Shown: positions 6,937-15,474, counted from the stretch's first letter. The stretch is DNA of 17,283 bases from Xanthobacteraceae bacterium (GCA_030039655.1 JASHVC010000009.1:1-17283), one strand, 5' to 3'. Notes: generated by a model not told the origin, from the letters alone. Program-made: numbers and translations.

Positions 6937-8966
6937 TCGGCGGCTCTCTTCGGCTCCAGCGGAATGCGCGCGAAGATAGCGGTTCCCACTCCAACCGAGG
7001 ATTCAACTTCAAATTCTCCGCCGATCAAGGTCAGCCGTTCGCGCATGCCCGGGAGACCGAGACCGCCATTCCGCCGACCCTTCGGCTGAGATGACCAGTC
7101 GGTACCGAATCCGCACCCATTATCTTCGACAGTCAGCCGCAGATTTTGCCCTGCGCGGTCGATGACGATGCTTACGCTGGTCGCCTTCTGCGCGTGCTTG
7201 ACCACATTGGTCAGCGCCTCCTGTACCACGCGATATACCGTGGTGGAGACCTCTTCAGAAATATTCCCTGCTTCGATGCCGCTGCAGTGGAAGTCCGCTT
7301 CGATGCCGTATTGTGCACTCCATTCCGCGATGTAGTCGCCAAGGGCGCTCTGCAGGCCGAGTTCGTCTATCGAGGGCGGGCGCAATTCCCAGACAACATG
7401 ATGCAGAGCCTGCCCGACGCGGTCCAACTGCATTCGAACCAAACGAAGCCGCGTCCGATCGGGTTCGCTCACTGAGTCTTCGTAACCTTTGAGCTCCAGC
7501 ATTACGCCGGTCAGACTCTGTCCGGTCTGATCGTGCAACTCGTGGGCCAGGCGCAGGCGTTCCTGCTCTTGCGCCTGTATGAATCGGCGGCGGAGATCAT
7601 CACGTTCGGCCGTAGTCGCATTTAGCTGCCTTTCCTCAAGTCTTCTTCGCGAAATGTCGATGACCGTAATCATGACCAGCTTGTCGGCGCCCGAATTGAT
7701 GGGGTTGAGGCCTATCTCCACCGGGAATTCGGTGCCGTCTTTGCGTAACCCAAAGAGATCTCGTCCCTCGCCCATAGGGCGGGCCTTTGGATCAAGCGTA
7801 AACACTTGCCGCAATCCGGTATGGCCCCCGCGAAATCGTTCGGGGATGAGGATTTCAACCTGTTTTCCAATCAGCTCTTCGGCTGCGTAGCCAAACTCGT
7901 CTTGTATTTGTGTGTTCAACAGTACAATGCGACCCTGATCGTCCACCACCATCACGCCATTAGGCGCGGAATCGAACAAAATCTTGAACTCTTCGCGAGT
8001 CGGATTGCGGTCGATGCCGAGCACTCCGCTCGAGCGCGATATCCGGCCGCCCCAGGTGTAAGCCAGGCCGATCGCGACAAGAAAGAGCATGCTACCTGCG
8101 GCGGCGACGCTGGTTATGGCTTGCCTCATCGGCGCCTCCAGCACGCGGTCGGGCACACCGGTGGAGATGATCCAACCCAGCGGGGCGGAATAGCGATTGA
8201 ACCCGTGGAATGCCTCGCCTTCGCGATTGACGCCAATGGCGACGCTTTGCATTTCCGTCGGTATGACCTGCGCCCGCTTGCCTACGTATTCGCTTTGTTT
8301 CGACGAGCGCGCCACAAAGGTCCCATTCCCGTCAAAAACGCCAATGACTTGATTGGCGCGAATATCCAAACTTTCCAAAATATCGACAAATGTTTGCAGG
8401 TGGATGCCGGCGGATAAATAAAAACGTAAGCGACCGTCGCGAAGAACTGGAACCACCGCAGCCACCTTGTATGCATTGGTGTGCTTCCCCAAAAATACAT
8501 TGGAGACGATCGGCTTCCCGGATTGCAATAACGATTCCTCAACGGCGGTGAGACGTGGAATCTCACGGTCAGTGAGCGAACCCCCCCAAGGCAATACAGT
8601 ATTGAAAAGCTGTTGGGCGTTTTGAGCATCACTTAGGACGATGACCACACCGAGCCGTCGCGAGACATCCGCTGCTTCGCCGTAGAACCCTTCGAGGTTC
8701 TCGACCGCCAACAAACTCGAGCCCGCTAGTGTAAAAAGTACATTTTGGATTGCACCGGTCTCGCGCTCGATTGCTGCCGTCGCCTCGCGCGTTAGATTCT
8801 TCGCAGTTTGTTCCAGCTGGGCGCGCTCCAAGCGCGCGGAACGGATGGCCAAAGCGCTTGCCAAGACTAATGCCGGCACCAATACGACGCCGAGAATCAC
8901 AAACGCATAGGCCCGAGCCGCATTTACGCTGCGCAAGAGCAAGGCAGCACGCAGTCGCGTCAACAT
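6933..8966 (-). CDS. Membrane sensor histidine kinase (Cache, PAS, HisKA_3, HATPase)
   Basis: The 677-residue protein is built as follows: TM1 (about 18-41); an extracytoplasmic region of about 240 residues with the pattern of a double Cache sensor, including KVAAVVPVLRDGRLRFYLSAG and GWIISTGVPD; TM2 (about 283-304); PAS (about 323-440, FDSAPNGVMVVDDQGRIV); HisKA_3 with phospho-acceptor His478 in LAHELHDQTGQSL; and HATPase with N box QEALTNVVKHA (582-592), G1 VEDNGCGF and G2 GGLGLPGMRERL. It should sense a periplasmic small ligand through Cache and possibly a second cue through PAS, then phosphorylate the overlapping response-regulator product. No ribosome binding site precedes the ATG. Instead a perfect GC hairpin ends at the base before it (see 8967-8984). 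Catalytic motifs look intact. The ligand is unknown. Confidence 0.95.
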   Translation of the reverse strand: MLTRLRAALLLRSVNAARAYAFVILGVVLVPALVLASALAIRSARLERAQLEQTAKNLTREATAAIERETGAIQNVLFTLAGSSLLAVENLEGFYGEAADVSRRLGVVIVLSDAQNAQQLFNTVLPWGGSLTDREIPRLTAVEESLLQSGKPIVSNVFLGKHTNAYKVAAVVPVLRDGRLRFYLSAGIHLQTFVDILESLDIRANQVIGVFDGNGTFVARSSKQSEYVGKRAQVIPTEMQSVAIGVNREGEAFHGFNRYSAPLGWIISTGVPDRVLEAPMRQAITSVAAAGSMLFLVAIGLAYTWGGRISRSSGVLGIDRNPTREEFKILFDSAPNGVMVVDDQGRIVLLNTQIQDEFGYAAEELIGKQVEILIPERFRGGHTGLRQVFTLDPKARPMGEGRDLFGLRKDGTEFPVEIGLNPINSGADKLVMITVIDISRRRLEERQLNATTAERDDLRRRFIQAQEQERLRLAHELHDQTGQSLTGVMLELKGYEDSVSEPDRTRLRLVRMQLDRVGQALHHVVWELRPPSIDELGLQSALGDYIAEWSAQYGIEADFHCSGIEAGNISEEVSTTVYRVVQEALTNVVKHAQKATSVSIVIDRAGQNLRLTVEDNGCGFGTDWSSQPKGRRNGGLGLPGMRERLTLIGGEFEVESSVGVGTAIFARIPLEPKRAAE

Positions 8967-8984
8967 GCGGGCGTGTCCGCCCGC
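8967..8984 (-). promoter_or_regulatory. Perfect hairpin abutting the kinase start codon
   Basis: GCGGGCG and CGCCCGC form a perfect 7-bp, all-GC stem with a four-base loop, ending directly at the ATG of the leftward kinase gene. It occupies the place of a Shine-Dalgarno element, and none is visible nearby. It could restrict translation initiation. The structural observation is direct; the role is inferred. Confidence 0.5.
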
Positions 8985-9752
8985 GGTGGCCGAAGATTTT
9001 CAGAATGCGAAATAGAAATTTGGGGCATCTGCGCAGCACAAGCACTATCTATCCGCCGGCGCACGGCGCCGAACTCGGCACCGAAGCACCCTAATAAGCC
9101 CACTATAGCATTCGCATCGATTCTCTGCACGGAACTGGCTCTGGGCACGCCAGAAGGCGGAAGTCAGGAGACCGCGCCGGCAAACACGCGTCAGACGACC
9201 ATGAACGCAAAACACTTCAGCACGCCGAGTTGGATTTCAGTGATTTTGGCTGATGAAAGAAGCCCCGGCCCACGGGCGTTTCTGGGGGCCGCCACTTCTT
9301 CGCCATGAGCAGAGCCGCGAAGAAAGTCTTGGCATCGCGGCATTCGCGCCTACGCATCCTCGTCGCGAGGCGGATAATGCACCACCGTCGAAGGAAGCCC
9401 GCCCGGTGGGTGAATGGGGTTCCGAGCGGGGCCTTCCCCCAACCTGACGGTGGTCCGCCGTTACGGGATCGCCCCCGCTGGCGTAAATGCAGCATAAAAT
9501 TCGGCGTGCGTGCAGTACGTCAGGATTGGGCGCAGTCGCGTCAGGGAAAACCCTACGAAGGATCGGATCACAATGGCGCTGACCACATTCCGCAATCGCA
9601 TGCTGATAGTTGTTTGATTCAGACAGGATTGGATCGGCAAATTAGGGTTGATCTGACGACGACGGTTAATCCGTACGGCTGTCGGGGCTTACCTTACAGA
9701 CAGCGCAAGTGAGTTTGGATCAATTTCAATTTGTCATGCTGGAGTTTAGCAA
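8967..9752. other. 786-base intergenic region between divergent kinase and pilin genes
   Basis: The region should contain promoters for the leftward kinase and the rightward pilin. Frames on both strands (for example minus 9217-9495 and plus 9253-9447) overlap each other, are Arg/Pro-rich and lack ribosome binding sites, so I treat them as noncoding or decayed sequence. Composition shifts towards lower GC after about 9560. No promoter can be named with confidence. Confidence 0.45.
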
Positions 9753-9940
9753 ATGTCGAGCGCATTGAGGTTGATCAGCGCAATCATCAAGAACGAGGAA
9801 GGCGCGGCGCGCTGGTCGAATATGCTCTGCTCGTCGGCCTGATCGCCGTTGTTTGCATTGTTGCCGTCACGCACTTGGGCCTCGCCGTTTCTAGCAAGCT
9901 GAGCACAGCTTGCGCATCTCTGGGCGGGCATAGTTGCTAA
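9753..9940 (+). pseudogene. flp: Flp-type pilin gene with apparent frameshift
   Basis: GGAG lies 8 bases before the ATG at 9753, and the frame reads MSSALRLISAIIKNEEGAA, a typical Flp prepilin leader ending in the Gly processed by the prepilin peptidase. It then runs into a TGA at 9840. The rest of the pilin continues in another frame: LVEYALLVGLIAVV and on to the stop at 9940. The break lies in the alternating GC run at 9801-9812. The usual Flp motif is G-A-A-L-V-E-Y with Glu at +5, so the simplest repair is removal of two bases (an extra CG), giving 61 residues. Flp pilins polymerise into Tad adhesion pili after cleavage by a TadV/CpaA-type peptidase. No other tad/cpa gene is in the window. 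It may be a true pseudogene or a sequence error. The alternative 69-residue frame from TTG 9731 lacks the leader. Confidence 0.8.
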
Positions 9941-9973
9941 CGATCGAGTTGACGTATTTTTGAAGAACCATTT

Positions 9974-11134
9974 ATGAGCCCGACTAAGGTCGAACGCAGT
10001 TATTCCGATCCGACAGCATTTGATCAAGCTCACGAACTAGCAGGCATCGAGGCTCTGCGGTTCCTTTGCGCCTTTACCGTTCTCATTTGGCACTATCAAC
10101 ATTTTTTCTTCATTGGCGCAGTCGAGCACACACAGGCGCTGAACATCCGGCCTATATTGCCAGCCTATTGGATACTCCAATTCGCTTACGAGAAAGGCTG
10201 GTGGGCGGTTCAGATATTTTGGTGCATTTCCGGCTATATTTTCTTTTGTCGGTACGCCCAAAAAATTTTTGATCGTAGAATCGGAGCAATTGAGTTTGCG
10301 ACACGCCGCTTTTCAAGATTGTATCCGCTACACATCGTTACCCTAGCGCTGGTTGCGGTGCTGCAATACGTATATTTCCACTCACATGGGCACACCTTCA
10401 TCGTCTCCAACAACAGCGCCGGTGCGTTTCTTTCGCAACTGCTCCTCGCTTCGAGCTGGTTCGATTGGCAGGCAGAAAGCTTCAACGTGCCTATTTGGAG
10501 CGTTTCCGTCGAAATCCTGGTCTATTTTGGCTTTTTTTACACTATGCGAGCGCTCCGACCGAACGCGGTAGTCGCGATCGCTGTAAGCACCGGGGCTTTC
10601 GCGCTCCTCTATGGTGGCCTGTCGCTTTTTCACATGCAGACGGTATGTGAATGTGCGGCTCTCTTTTTTGCCGGTGGCGCGGCTCAATTGCTATCGAGGC
10701 AGCGCTTTGTATTTCTAGGTTCAGCGTGCGTAGGCACGGCAGTGAGCGCTTTGATTGCTGTTGACGCCATTCATATGGATTTAGGCGTGTTTGCAATATT
10801 GGCGGCCTGCCTTGTTCTATCCTTCGCACGCTTTGGAGAAATGAAATCCGGATCTATTCTTAGACGCTTCGCATTCTTAGGAAACGCGACGTATGCATCT
10901 TATCTGATGCATTTTCCAATCCAATTAGGAATGGTGATTTTCCTTGATGCCGTGGGCTTCAGCCGTACTGTTTTCTTCAGTCATGTTGCCCTCGTCGTTT
11001 ACTTGGCTGTCGTTATCGGCATTTCCCTTGCGGTCTTTCATTTGTTCGAATTGCCCGCGCAGGGCTGGCTAAGAAGCCACGCGTTCAACGCCTCTTGGGA
11101 TTTTGGCAAGCGCGGCCAGACGAAAATGGCCTAA
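9974..11134 (+). CDS. Acyltransferase 3 family membrane protein (OafA/ExoZ-like)
   Basis: The 386-residue multi-pass protein has the acyltransferase-3 marks: GIEALRFLCAFTVLIWHY, giving Arg29 and the catalytic-type His40 in TM1; VQIFWCISGYIFF in the second membrane region; RRFSRLYPLHIV; and FNVPIWSVSVEILVYF, matching the P-x-WS-x-S-x-E signature. About ten hydrophobic segments follow across the protein. Such enzymes move acetyl or other acyl groups from the cytoplasm to exported sugars (O-antigen, exopolysaccharide, Nod factor) or other envelope molecules. It starts 33 bases after the pilin stop on the same strand, with only a weak ribosome binding site, so co-transcription is possible. GC is visibly lower than in flanking genes: the 60 bases from 10201 contain 28 G+C, against 45 of 60 at 13081 inside cobW. 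This suggests later acquisition. The acceptor is not predictable. Confidence 0.9.
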   Translation: MSPTKVERSYSDPTAFDQAHELAGIEALRFLCAFTVLIWHYQHFFFIGAVEHTQALNIRPILPAYWILQFAYEKGWWAVQIFWCISGYIFFCRYAQKIFDRRIGAIEFATRRFSRLYPLHIVTLALVAVLQYVYFHSHGHTFIVSNNSAGAFLSQLLLASSWFDWQAESFNVPIWSVSVEILVYFGFFYTMRALRPNAVVAIAVSTGAFALLYGGLSLFHMQTVCECAALFFAGGAAQLLSRQRFVFLGSACVGTAVSALIAVDAIHMDLGVFAILAACLVLSFARFGEMKSGSILRRFAFLGNATYASYLMHFPIQLGMVIFLDAVGFSRTVFFSHVALVVYLAVVIGISLAVFHLFELPAQGWLRSHAFNASWDFGKRGQTKMA

Positions 11135-11238
11135 CCGGGTTCAAGACGTAAACGATGATGGAAGAGCCGGTGCCTTGCCGCTTTGTGTATGCCTGGGCGA
11201 ACGTCGCAAAGGAAACATTGTACGCATCGAAGGGTATA

Positions 11239-11877
11239 TCAGCAGTTGGGCCGGAACTCACGGAGCTCGCGCTCACGCAGAGGCGGCGGGTACGCAGGCT
11301 CGTACAGCGGTGGGCAATAGTGGTGGAATACGGGAGCGGGTCGGAACCACCAACGTCTTCGTCTCCATTCCTCCACTGATCTGGGAGGAGGTGGCGGTCT
11401 GAATTCGTGTAAAGCATCCTGCAGCGCGGCGATGAAGCGGCCTTCTTCACGAGATTCCTCGTCCTGAGCCGCGTGCTTCTCTCCCTCGGCCGAGATCCTA
11501 TCACCTCTCAACTTGTCGATCGCACTGTCGGCGTCGTCAATTTTTTTCTGGGCATCGCGCGCGTGGGCCCGGGCGTCCAGGATTTTATGGACGATGTCCG
11601 CAAGTCTTGCGTTAAGATCTTCCAGCTCAGGTCCTGGCAGCGGCAGCCTTCTGACCCTATCCCACAGCTCCATTGGGAGATCAGATCCCCTTGCCCTTAA
11701 ATCTTCGGGGCCTGACCTCCCGTCCGCCTCTGCAAGCTTGCCAATACTCTGCCCGGGACCATCGCATCCCAAAGAGCTTCCGTTGGGACATGCTGCATCC
11801 GCGGGACGGTGAGCCGCGATCAAAAGCAAGCTTGCCAGAATTGTGCTCAACGCCAACACGGGGGATTTTGTGCGCAT
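11239..11877 (-). CDS. Exported coiled-coil protein, paralogue of the 3342-4292 product
   Basis: The 212-residue protein starts with a signal peptide (hydrophobic 7-22, cut after PADA at residue 28) and a short linker with two Cys (ACPNGSSLGC). The coiled-coil domain at residues 85-166 aligns without gaps to residues 210-291 of the repeat-rich protein encoded at 3342-4292. About half of the positions are identical, among them LN-x-R, VH-x-I, RFxxxLQxALHE and the closing RP...PR. The C-terminal 46 residues are rich in Arg, Trp, Tyr and Pro, with Cys in HYCPP and at the very end. The Ala/Gln and RPDEH tracts of the paralogue are absent. The domain is therefore shared while the N- and C-terminal modules differ. 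No ribosome binding site is strong (GGGTGGG just upstream of the ATG). It converges with the acyltransferase gene. Family and function are not recognised; a periplasmic or surface role is inferred from the leader. Confidence 0.75.
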   Translation of the reverse strand: MRTKSPVLALSTILASLLLIAAHRPADAACPNGSSLGCDGPGQSIGKLAEADGRSGPEDLRARGSDLPMELWDRVRRLPLPGPELEDLNARLADIVHKILDARAHARDAQKKIDDADSAIDKLRGDRISAEGEKHAAQDEESREEGRFIAALQDALHEFRPPPPPRSVEEWRRRRWWFRPAPVFHHYCPPLYEPAYPPPLRERELREFRPNC

Positions 11878-12380
11878 GACCCACCCGCTGTTAGGGAAGT
11901 CAGAGACCCCCCGAAAAATCCGATGTTGACGCTTCAGACAGCCATAATCACCCGATCAACGGAGACATCCGGCACGCACTAAGAGGTGTTCCTTTCTGAT
12001 TTGCCGATTCGGGTCAACGGCCGAAACACGTTATCCCCCGGCCCAAACGATGACTGTTGAGAAACACGGGCGCATCGTCAAATCGTCAAAAGAGCGTCTG
12101 ATCAATCGTCAAAGAATTAATCGGGCGCTTTTCGTTCGAGATGCTCCTTGGAGATGCCAAGCCATTGAGGCTGCTTGGCTTTCCGCCGCACAGCAGCGGC
12201 AAAGCGAAGAAACCGCTCCTGCAAGGGCGGCAAAATAAAAGCGTCGTGACGACACGCCGGAAGCGGGGAGCGAGGTCCGGTCCTCTTGCGACACGCGCCA
12301 CCAGTTCGTCGACGCGGAAGTAGCAGCGAAGGGTTCGACTGGCTGTAACCGAGGACGATGCCTTTGCGGCGCGAAACCGC
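11878..12380. other. 503-base intergenic region
   Basis: The gap lies between the end of the leftward cobW gene and the start of the leftward coiled-coil gene. No frame is convincing. ATCGTCAA(A) occurs three times at 12074-12113, two of them in tandem, which could be a protein-binding array or chance. A weak GC dyad follows the cobW stop. No RNA gene was recognised. Confidence 0.4.
12074..12113. repeat. Three ATCGTCAAA direct repeats
   Basis: Two abutting copies (12074-12090) and a third at 12105-12113 lie about 200 bases upstream of the leftward coiled-coil gene. The unit is short, so biological meaning is uncertain. Confidence 0.3.
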
Positions 12381-13412
<1,032 letters not shown>

Positions 13413-13425
13413 GGTCAACCGTAAA

Positions 13426-13531
13426 CCGTCATCCTGAGGTGCCCGCCAAAGGCGGGCCTCGAAGGACGGCGGCCGATGCGCCGGGGCCGGCATCCTTCGA
13501 GGGGCGCTTCGCGGCCACCTCAGGATGACGG
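13426..13531. repeat. Branched intergenic palindrome (REP-like element)
   Basis: Perfect 16-base outer arms (13426-13441 and 13516-13531, CCGTCATCCTGAGGTG and its complement) enclose a 7-bp hairpin GCCCGCC/GGCGGGC (13441-13457) and an inner 10-bp dyad CCTCGAAGGA/TCCTTCGAGG (13457-13466 and 13493-13502). A small GC hairpin near 13503-13512 adds a further arm. The fold would be cruciform or cloverleaf-like. From memory, the outer sequence is one of the common dispersed palindromes of Bradyrhizobium-type genomes. It sits between two leftward genes and could attenuate read-through or stabilise mRNA. Confidence 0.85.
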
Positions 13532-13539
13532 AACAGGAC

Positions 13540-14781
13540 TCAAAACTCCATTTCCAAAATGTAGAGCCCGCCGATGTGGCGGTCGACCGCGTAGACGATC
13601 TCGCGCTCGTCGACGAACACGTCGTTCATCTGGATCGTCCCAGTAGGCGCGCCGGGCGGGGCCGGCGGCATGAACACGCCGACTTCCTTGGGTTGGTAAG
13701 GATTGGAGATGTCGTAGGCACGAAGCCCACCGTTGAAGAAAGTGCCGAGCACGATCTGGTCGGATTGCCACGCCGTCGGCAGCGGGACGTTCTCGTGGAT
13801 ATTATGGGCGCCGAAGCGCCCGGCCTGGGCGTAAATCCGATGGTCGGGCAGCGGGCAGGTGGAGATCGGGACCAGATTTGTCTCTTCGCGCGCGTCCAGC
13901 ACCCAGATCAGCTTCGGCCAATCCTTGGCGTTGTTCTCGGTGGACTCGTCGGTGACCAGCATCAGTCCTCGGTCGAACAGCGGCACGATGGTGTGCATGA
14001 AGCCCGTATAGGGCGGCGAGTTGGTCCACGACGACACCTTCTTCGGGTTCGCCTTGTCGGAAATGTCGAGCACAAACATGCCGCCGTCGATGTAGGCGAG
14101 ATAGCAGCGGTCCGGCCGTTGCGGATAGACGTTGGTGTTGTGGGCGCGATAGCCCTTGTCGATCTGATGGCGCGCCGGTGGCATGACGTTATCGCCGCGC
14201 CGCGTTCCCGGCATCCACCAGCGGCCGACTTCCACCGGCTTCGAGGGATTGCGTACGTCGACGCAGCGGTAGAACTGATCGTCCTGCGGGTGCGTCGGCT
14301 CGAAATCGCGCGACCCGGAAGCGCAATGTACGTATTCGCCGTCGCAGAACCAGAGCTGATGCACGCCGCGCGAATGCGGGCCGGAGCAATCAAAGAACGA
14401 AATCGATTTCGGACTTTCCGGCTTGGAAATATCGAACAGCTCGAAGCCCGCCGGTTGCAGATCCTTCTTTGAGGTCTGGTAGGCGACCGCCATCATGTTT
14501 CCGCAGGTCTCCAGTGAATTCGAGCGCATGTTGGCGTGCGGCAGATCGGTCTGGCAGATGACCTTCGGTTTGCGCGGATCGGACACGTCGACAGCGGTGA
14601 AATTCTTCGGCGCGCTTTCGTGCGCCAGCCAGATGATGCGCCGCCCGTCGGGAGCGATCTGTACCGACATGCCCTCGCCCATGCCGCCGAAGCCCGCGAG
14701 CGTATCGTGCGCCAGAAGCTTGAAATTCCAGACGACGGGTTGATAGCCCGCAGTGAGCGGGCTCGTATCAGTGGCGGCCAT
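13540..14781 (-). CDS. LVIVD-repeat beta-propeller protein
   Basis: The 413-residue protein has at least five repeats of the type (L/F)xx(V/F)D(I/V)S(D/N/K)PxxPK: FTAVDVSDPRKPKVI (61-75), FELFDISKPESPKSI (113-127), YRCVDVRNPSKPVEVG (171-186), MFVLDISDKANPKKVS (235-250) and LRAYDISNPYQPKEVG (353-368). This is the LVIVD propeller pattern. There is no signal peptide, so it should be cytoplasmic. Conserved-looking His and Cys occur in the loops (SGPHSRGVHQLWFC, GFMHTIVPL, PDHRIYAQAGRFGAHNIHE), which could bind metal as in methanethiol-oxidase/SBP56-like propellers. That link is only inference. AAGGAG lies 9 bases before the ATG. It starts 20 bases after the toxin gene and is followed by the CobW-type GTPase, which hints at a metal-dependent client. 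Exact activity is unknown. Confidence 0.85.
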   Translation of the reverse strand: MAATDTSPLTAGYQPVVWNFKLLAHDTLAGFGGMGEGMSVQIAPDGRRIIWLAHESAPKNFTAVDVSDPRKPKVICQTDLPHANMRSNSLETCGNMMAVAYQTSKKDLQPAGFELFDISKPESPKSISFFDCSGPHSRGVHQLWFCDGEYVHCASGSRDFEPTHPQDDQFYRCVDVRNPSKPVEVGRWWMPGTRRGDNVMPPARHQIDKGYRAHNTNVYPQRPDRCYLAYIDGGMFVLDISDKANPKKVSSWTNSPPYTGFMHTIVPLFDRGLMLVTDESTENNAKDWPKLIWVLDAREETNLVPISTCPLPDHRIYAQAGRFGAHNIHENVPLPTAWQSDQIVLGTFFNGGLRAYDISNPYQPKEVGVFMPPAPPGAPTGTIQMNDVFVDEREIVYAVDRHIGGLYILEMEF

Positions 14782-14801
14782 TCGGGGTGTCTCCTTCCGT
14801 T

Positions 14802-15167
14802 TCAGGTCACGTTCGGCGATTGGCGCCGCAACTTTTCTAGCGCAGCCTCGATTGAGCTTTTCAGAGAGCCCAAATCTCTGCTGATGATGTTCCAGATGAT
14901 CTCGGCATCGATCGTATCGTAGTCATGCCGAATAATGTTCCCAATCGCCCGAATTTGTGACCATGGCTGATCCGGAATGAGCGCTTCTGCCGAGCTTTCG
15001 AGTTTGCTGGCAGCTTCTGATATCCGCGCCAAACATCGTTCGATTGCATCCTGAGTCTTTCGATCTTGCACAAAACTGTCGTAAGACACGCCGTGCGTAT
15101 AGTCTTTGATCAAGTCGATATTGTCGAGAATGTCCTCAAGACGCCGAAGTGGCTTTTTAGAAGGCAA
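14802..15167 (-). CDS. hepT: HepT-like (DUF86, HEPN) toxin
   Basis: The helical protein of 121 residues starts at TTG 15167 (MPSKKPLRRLEDILDNID), with AAAGGG about 9 bases upstream. A TTG at 15185 would add six residues and enlarge the overlap with the antitoxin gene. HepT proteins are HEPN-fold toxins, described as RNases whose active site is R-x4-6-H-x-Y. Here the motif is IRAIGNIIRHDY: His81 and Tyr83 are present, Arg73 is seven residues away and Arg80 is adjacent to His81. This RHxY arrangement is one I recall from many DUF86 proteins, but it is not the textbook spacing. The gene overlaps the mntA-type gene by 11 bases, the usual order for this pair. It lies inside a transport operon, with the next gene starting 20 bases later. 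Confidence 0.9.
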   Translation of the reverse strand: MPSKKPLRRLEDILDNIDLIKDYTHGVSYDSFVQDRKTQDAIERCLARISEAASKLESSAEALIPDQPWSQIRAIGNIIRHDYDTIDAEIIWNIISRDLGSLKSSIEAALEKLRRQSPNVT

Positions 15168-15465
15168 CGATTCGATCCCTTTCAATTTCGCGTCTCAAGC
15201 GTTCCTTTCGGATGGGTTCGGCCACGATGTCCACCGGGCGTTGAAGAATCTCCCGCAGCCGTCGATTCAAAGAATCAAGACGCCCAAAATAGGCGAAGCC
15301 TTCGCGTCGCGCTTCGTCGCTCAGCTTCACCACCACGTCGATATCGGAGTCCTCGCGCTGCTCGCCCCGAGCTGCCGACCCGAACAGGGCTAGGCTCGTC
15401 ACGCCGGCAGCGCGAAGCTCGCTTTCGTATGCACGGAGCTTTGAAATAATTTCGTCGCTTTTCAT
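15157..15465 (-). CDS. mntA: MntA-like minimal nucleotidyltransferase antitoxin
   Basis: The 102-residue protein has the minimal nucleotidyltransferase motif GSx10DxD as LFGSAARGEQREDSDIDVVV (Gly29, Ser30, Asp41, Asp43), plus a later PVDIVA strand with a third acidic residue. In characterised HepT/MntA pairs the MntA enzyme neutralises HepT by adding AMP to a tyrosine next to its active site. Here HepT has Tyr83 in the corresponding HxY, so the same chemistry is plausible. The gene begins 9 bases after the binding-protein stop and overlaps the toxin gene, so all three are probably on one transcript. No clear ribosome binding site precedes it, suggesting translational coupling to the upstream gene. 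Confidence 0.92.
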   Translation of the reverse strand: MKSDEIISKLRAYESELRAAGVTSLALFGSAARGEQREDSDIDVVVKLSDEARREGFAYFGRLDSLNRRLREILQRPVDIVAEPIRKERLRREIERDRIVAF

Positions 15466-15474
15466 GCTGGCATA

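Noticed and set aside
9217..9495. 92-codon minus-strand frame and overlapping plus-strand frames
   Set aside because: Several frames overlap on both strands with Arg/Pro/Trp-rich composition and no ribosome binding site. This is typical of noncoding high-GC sequence.
9795..9815. Programmed -1 frameshift in the pilin gene
   Set aside because: There is no slippery heptamer of X-XXY-YYZ type and no downstream structure recognised. The extra residue from a -1 slip would put Glu at +6 instead of the usual +5, so a 2-base insertion explains the data better.
13413..13493. Upstream extension of the cobW gene by 27 codons
   Set aside because: The extra codons run into the intergenic palindrome and are not needed by the family fold. 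The ATG at 13412 gives the usual length.
13525..14472. 315-codon plus-strand frame
   Set aside because: It is antisense to the LVIVD-repeat gene, which has clear repeats and a ribosome binding site. Long open antisense frames are common in high-GC DNA.
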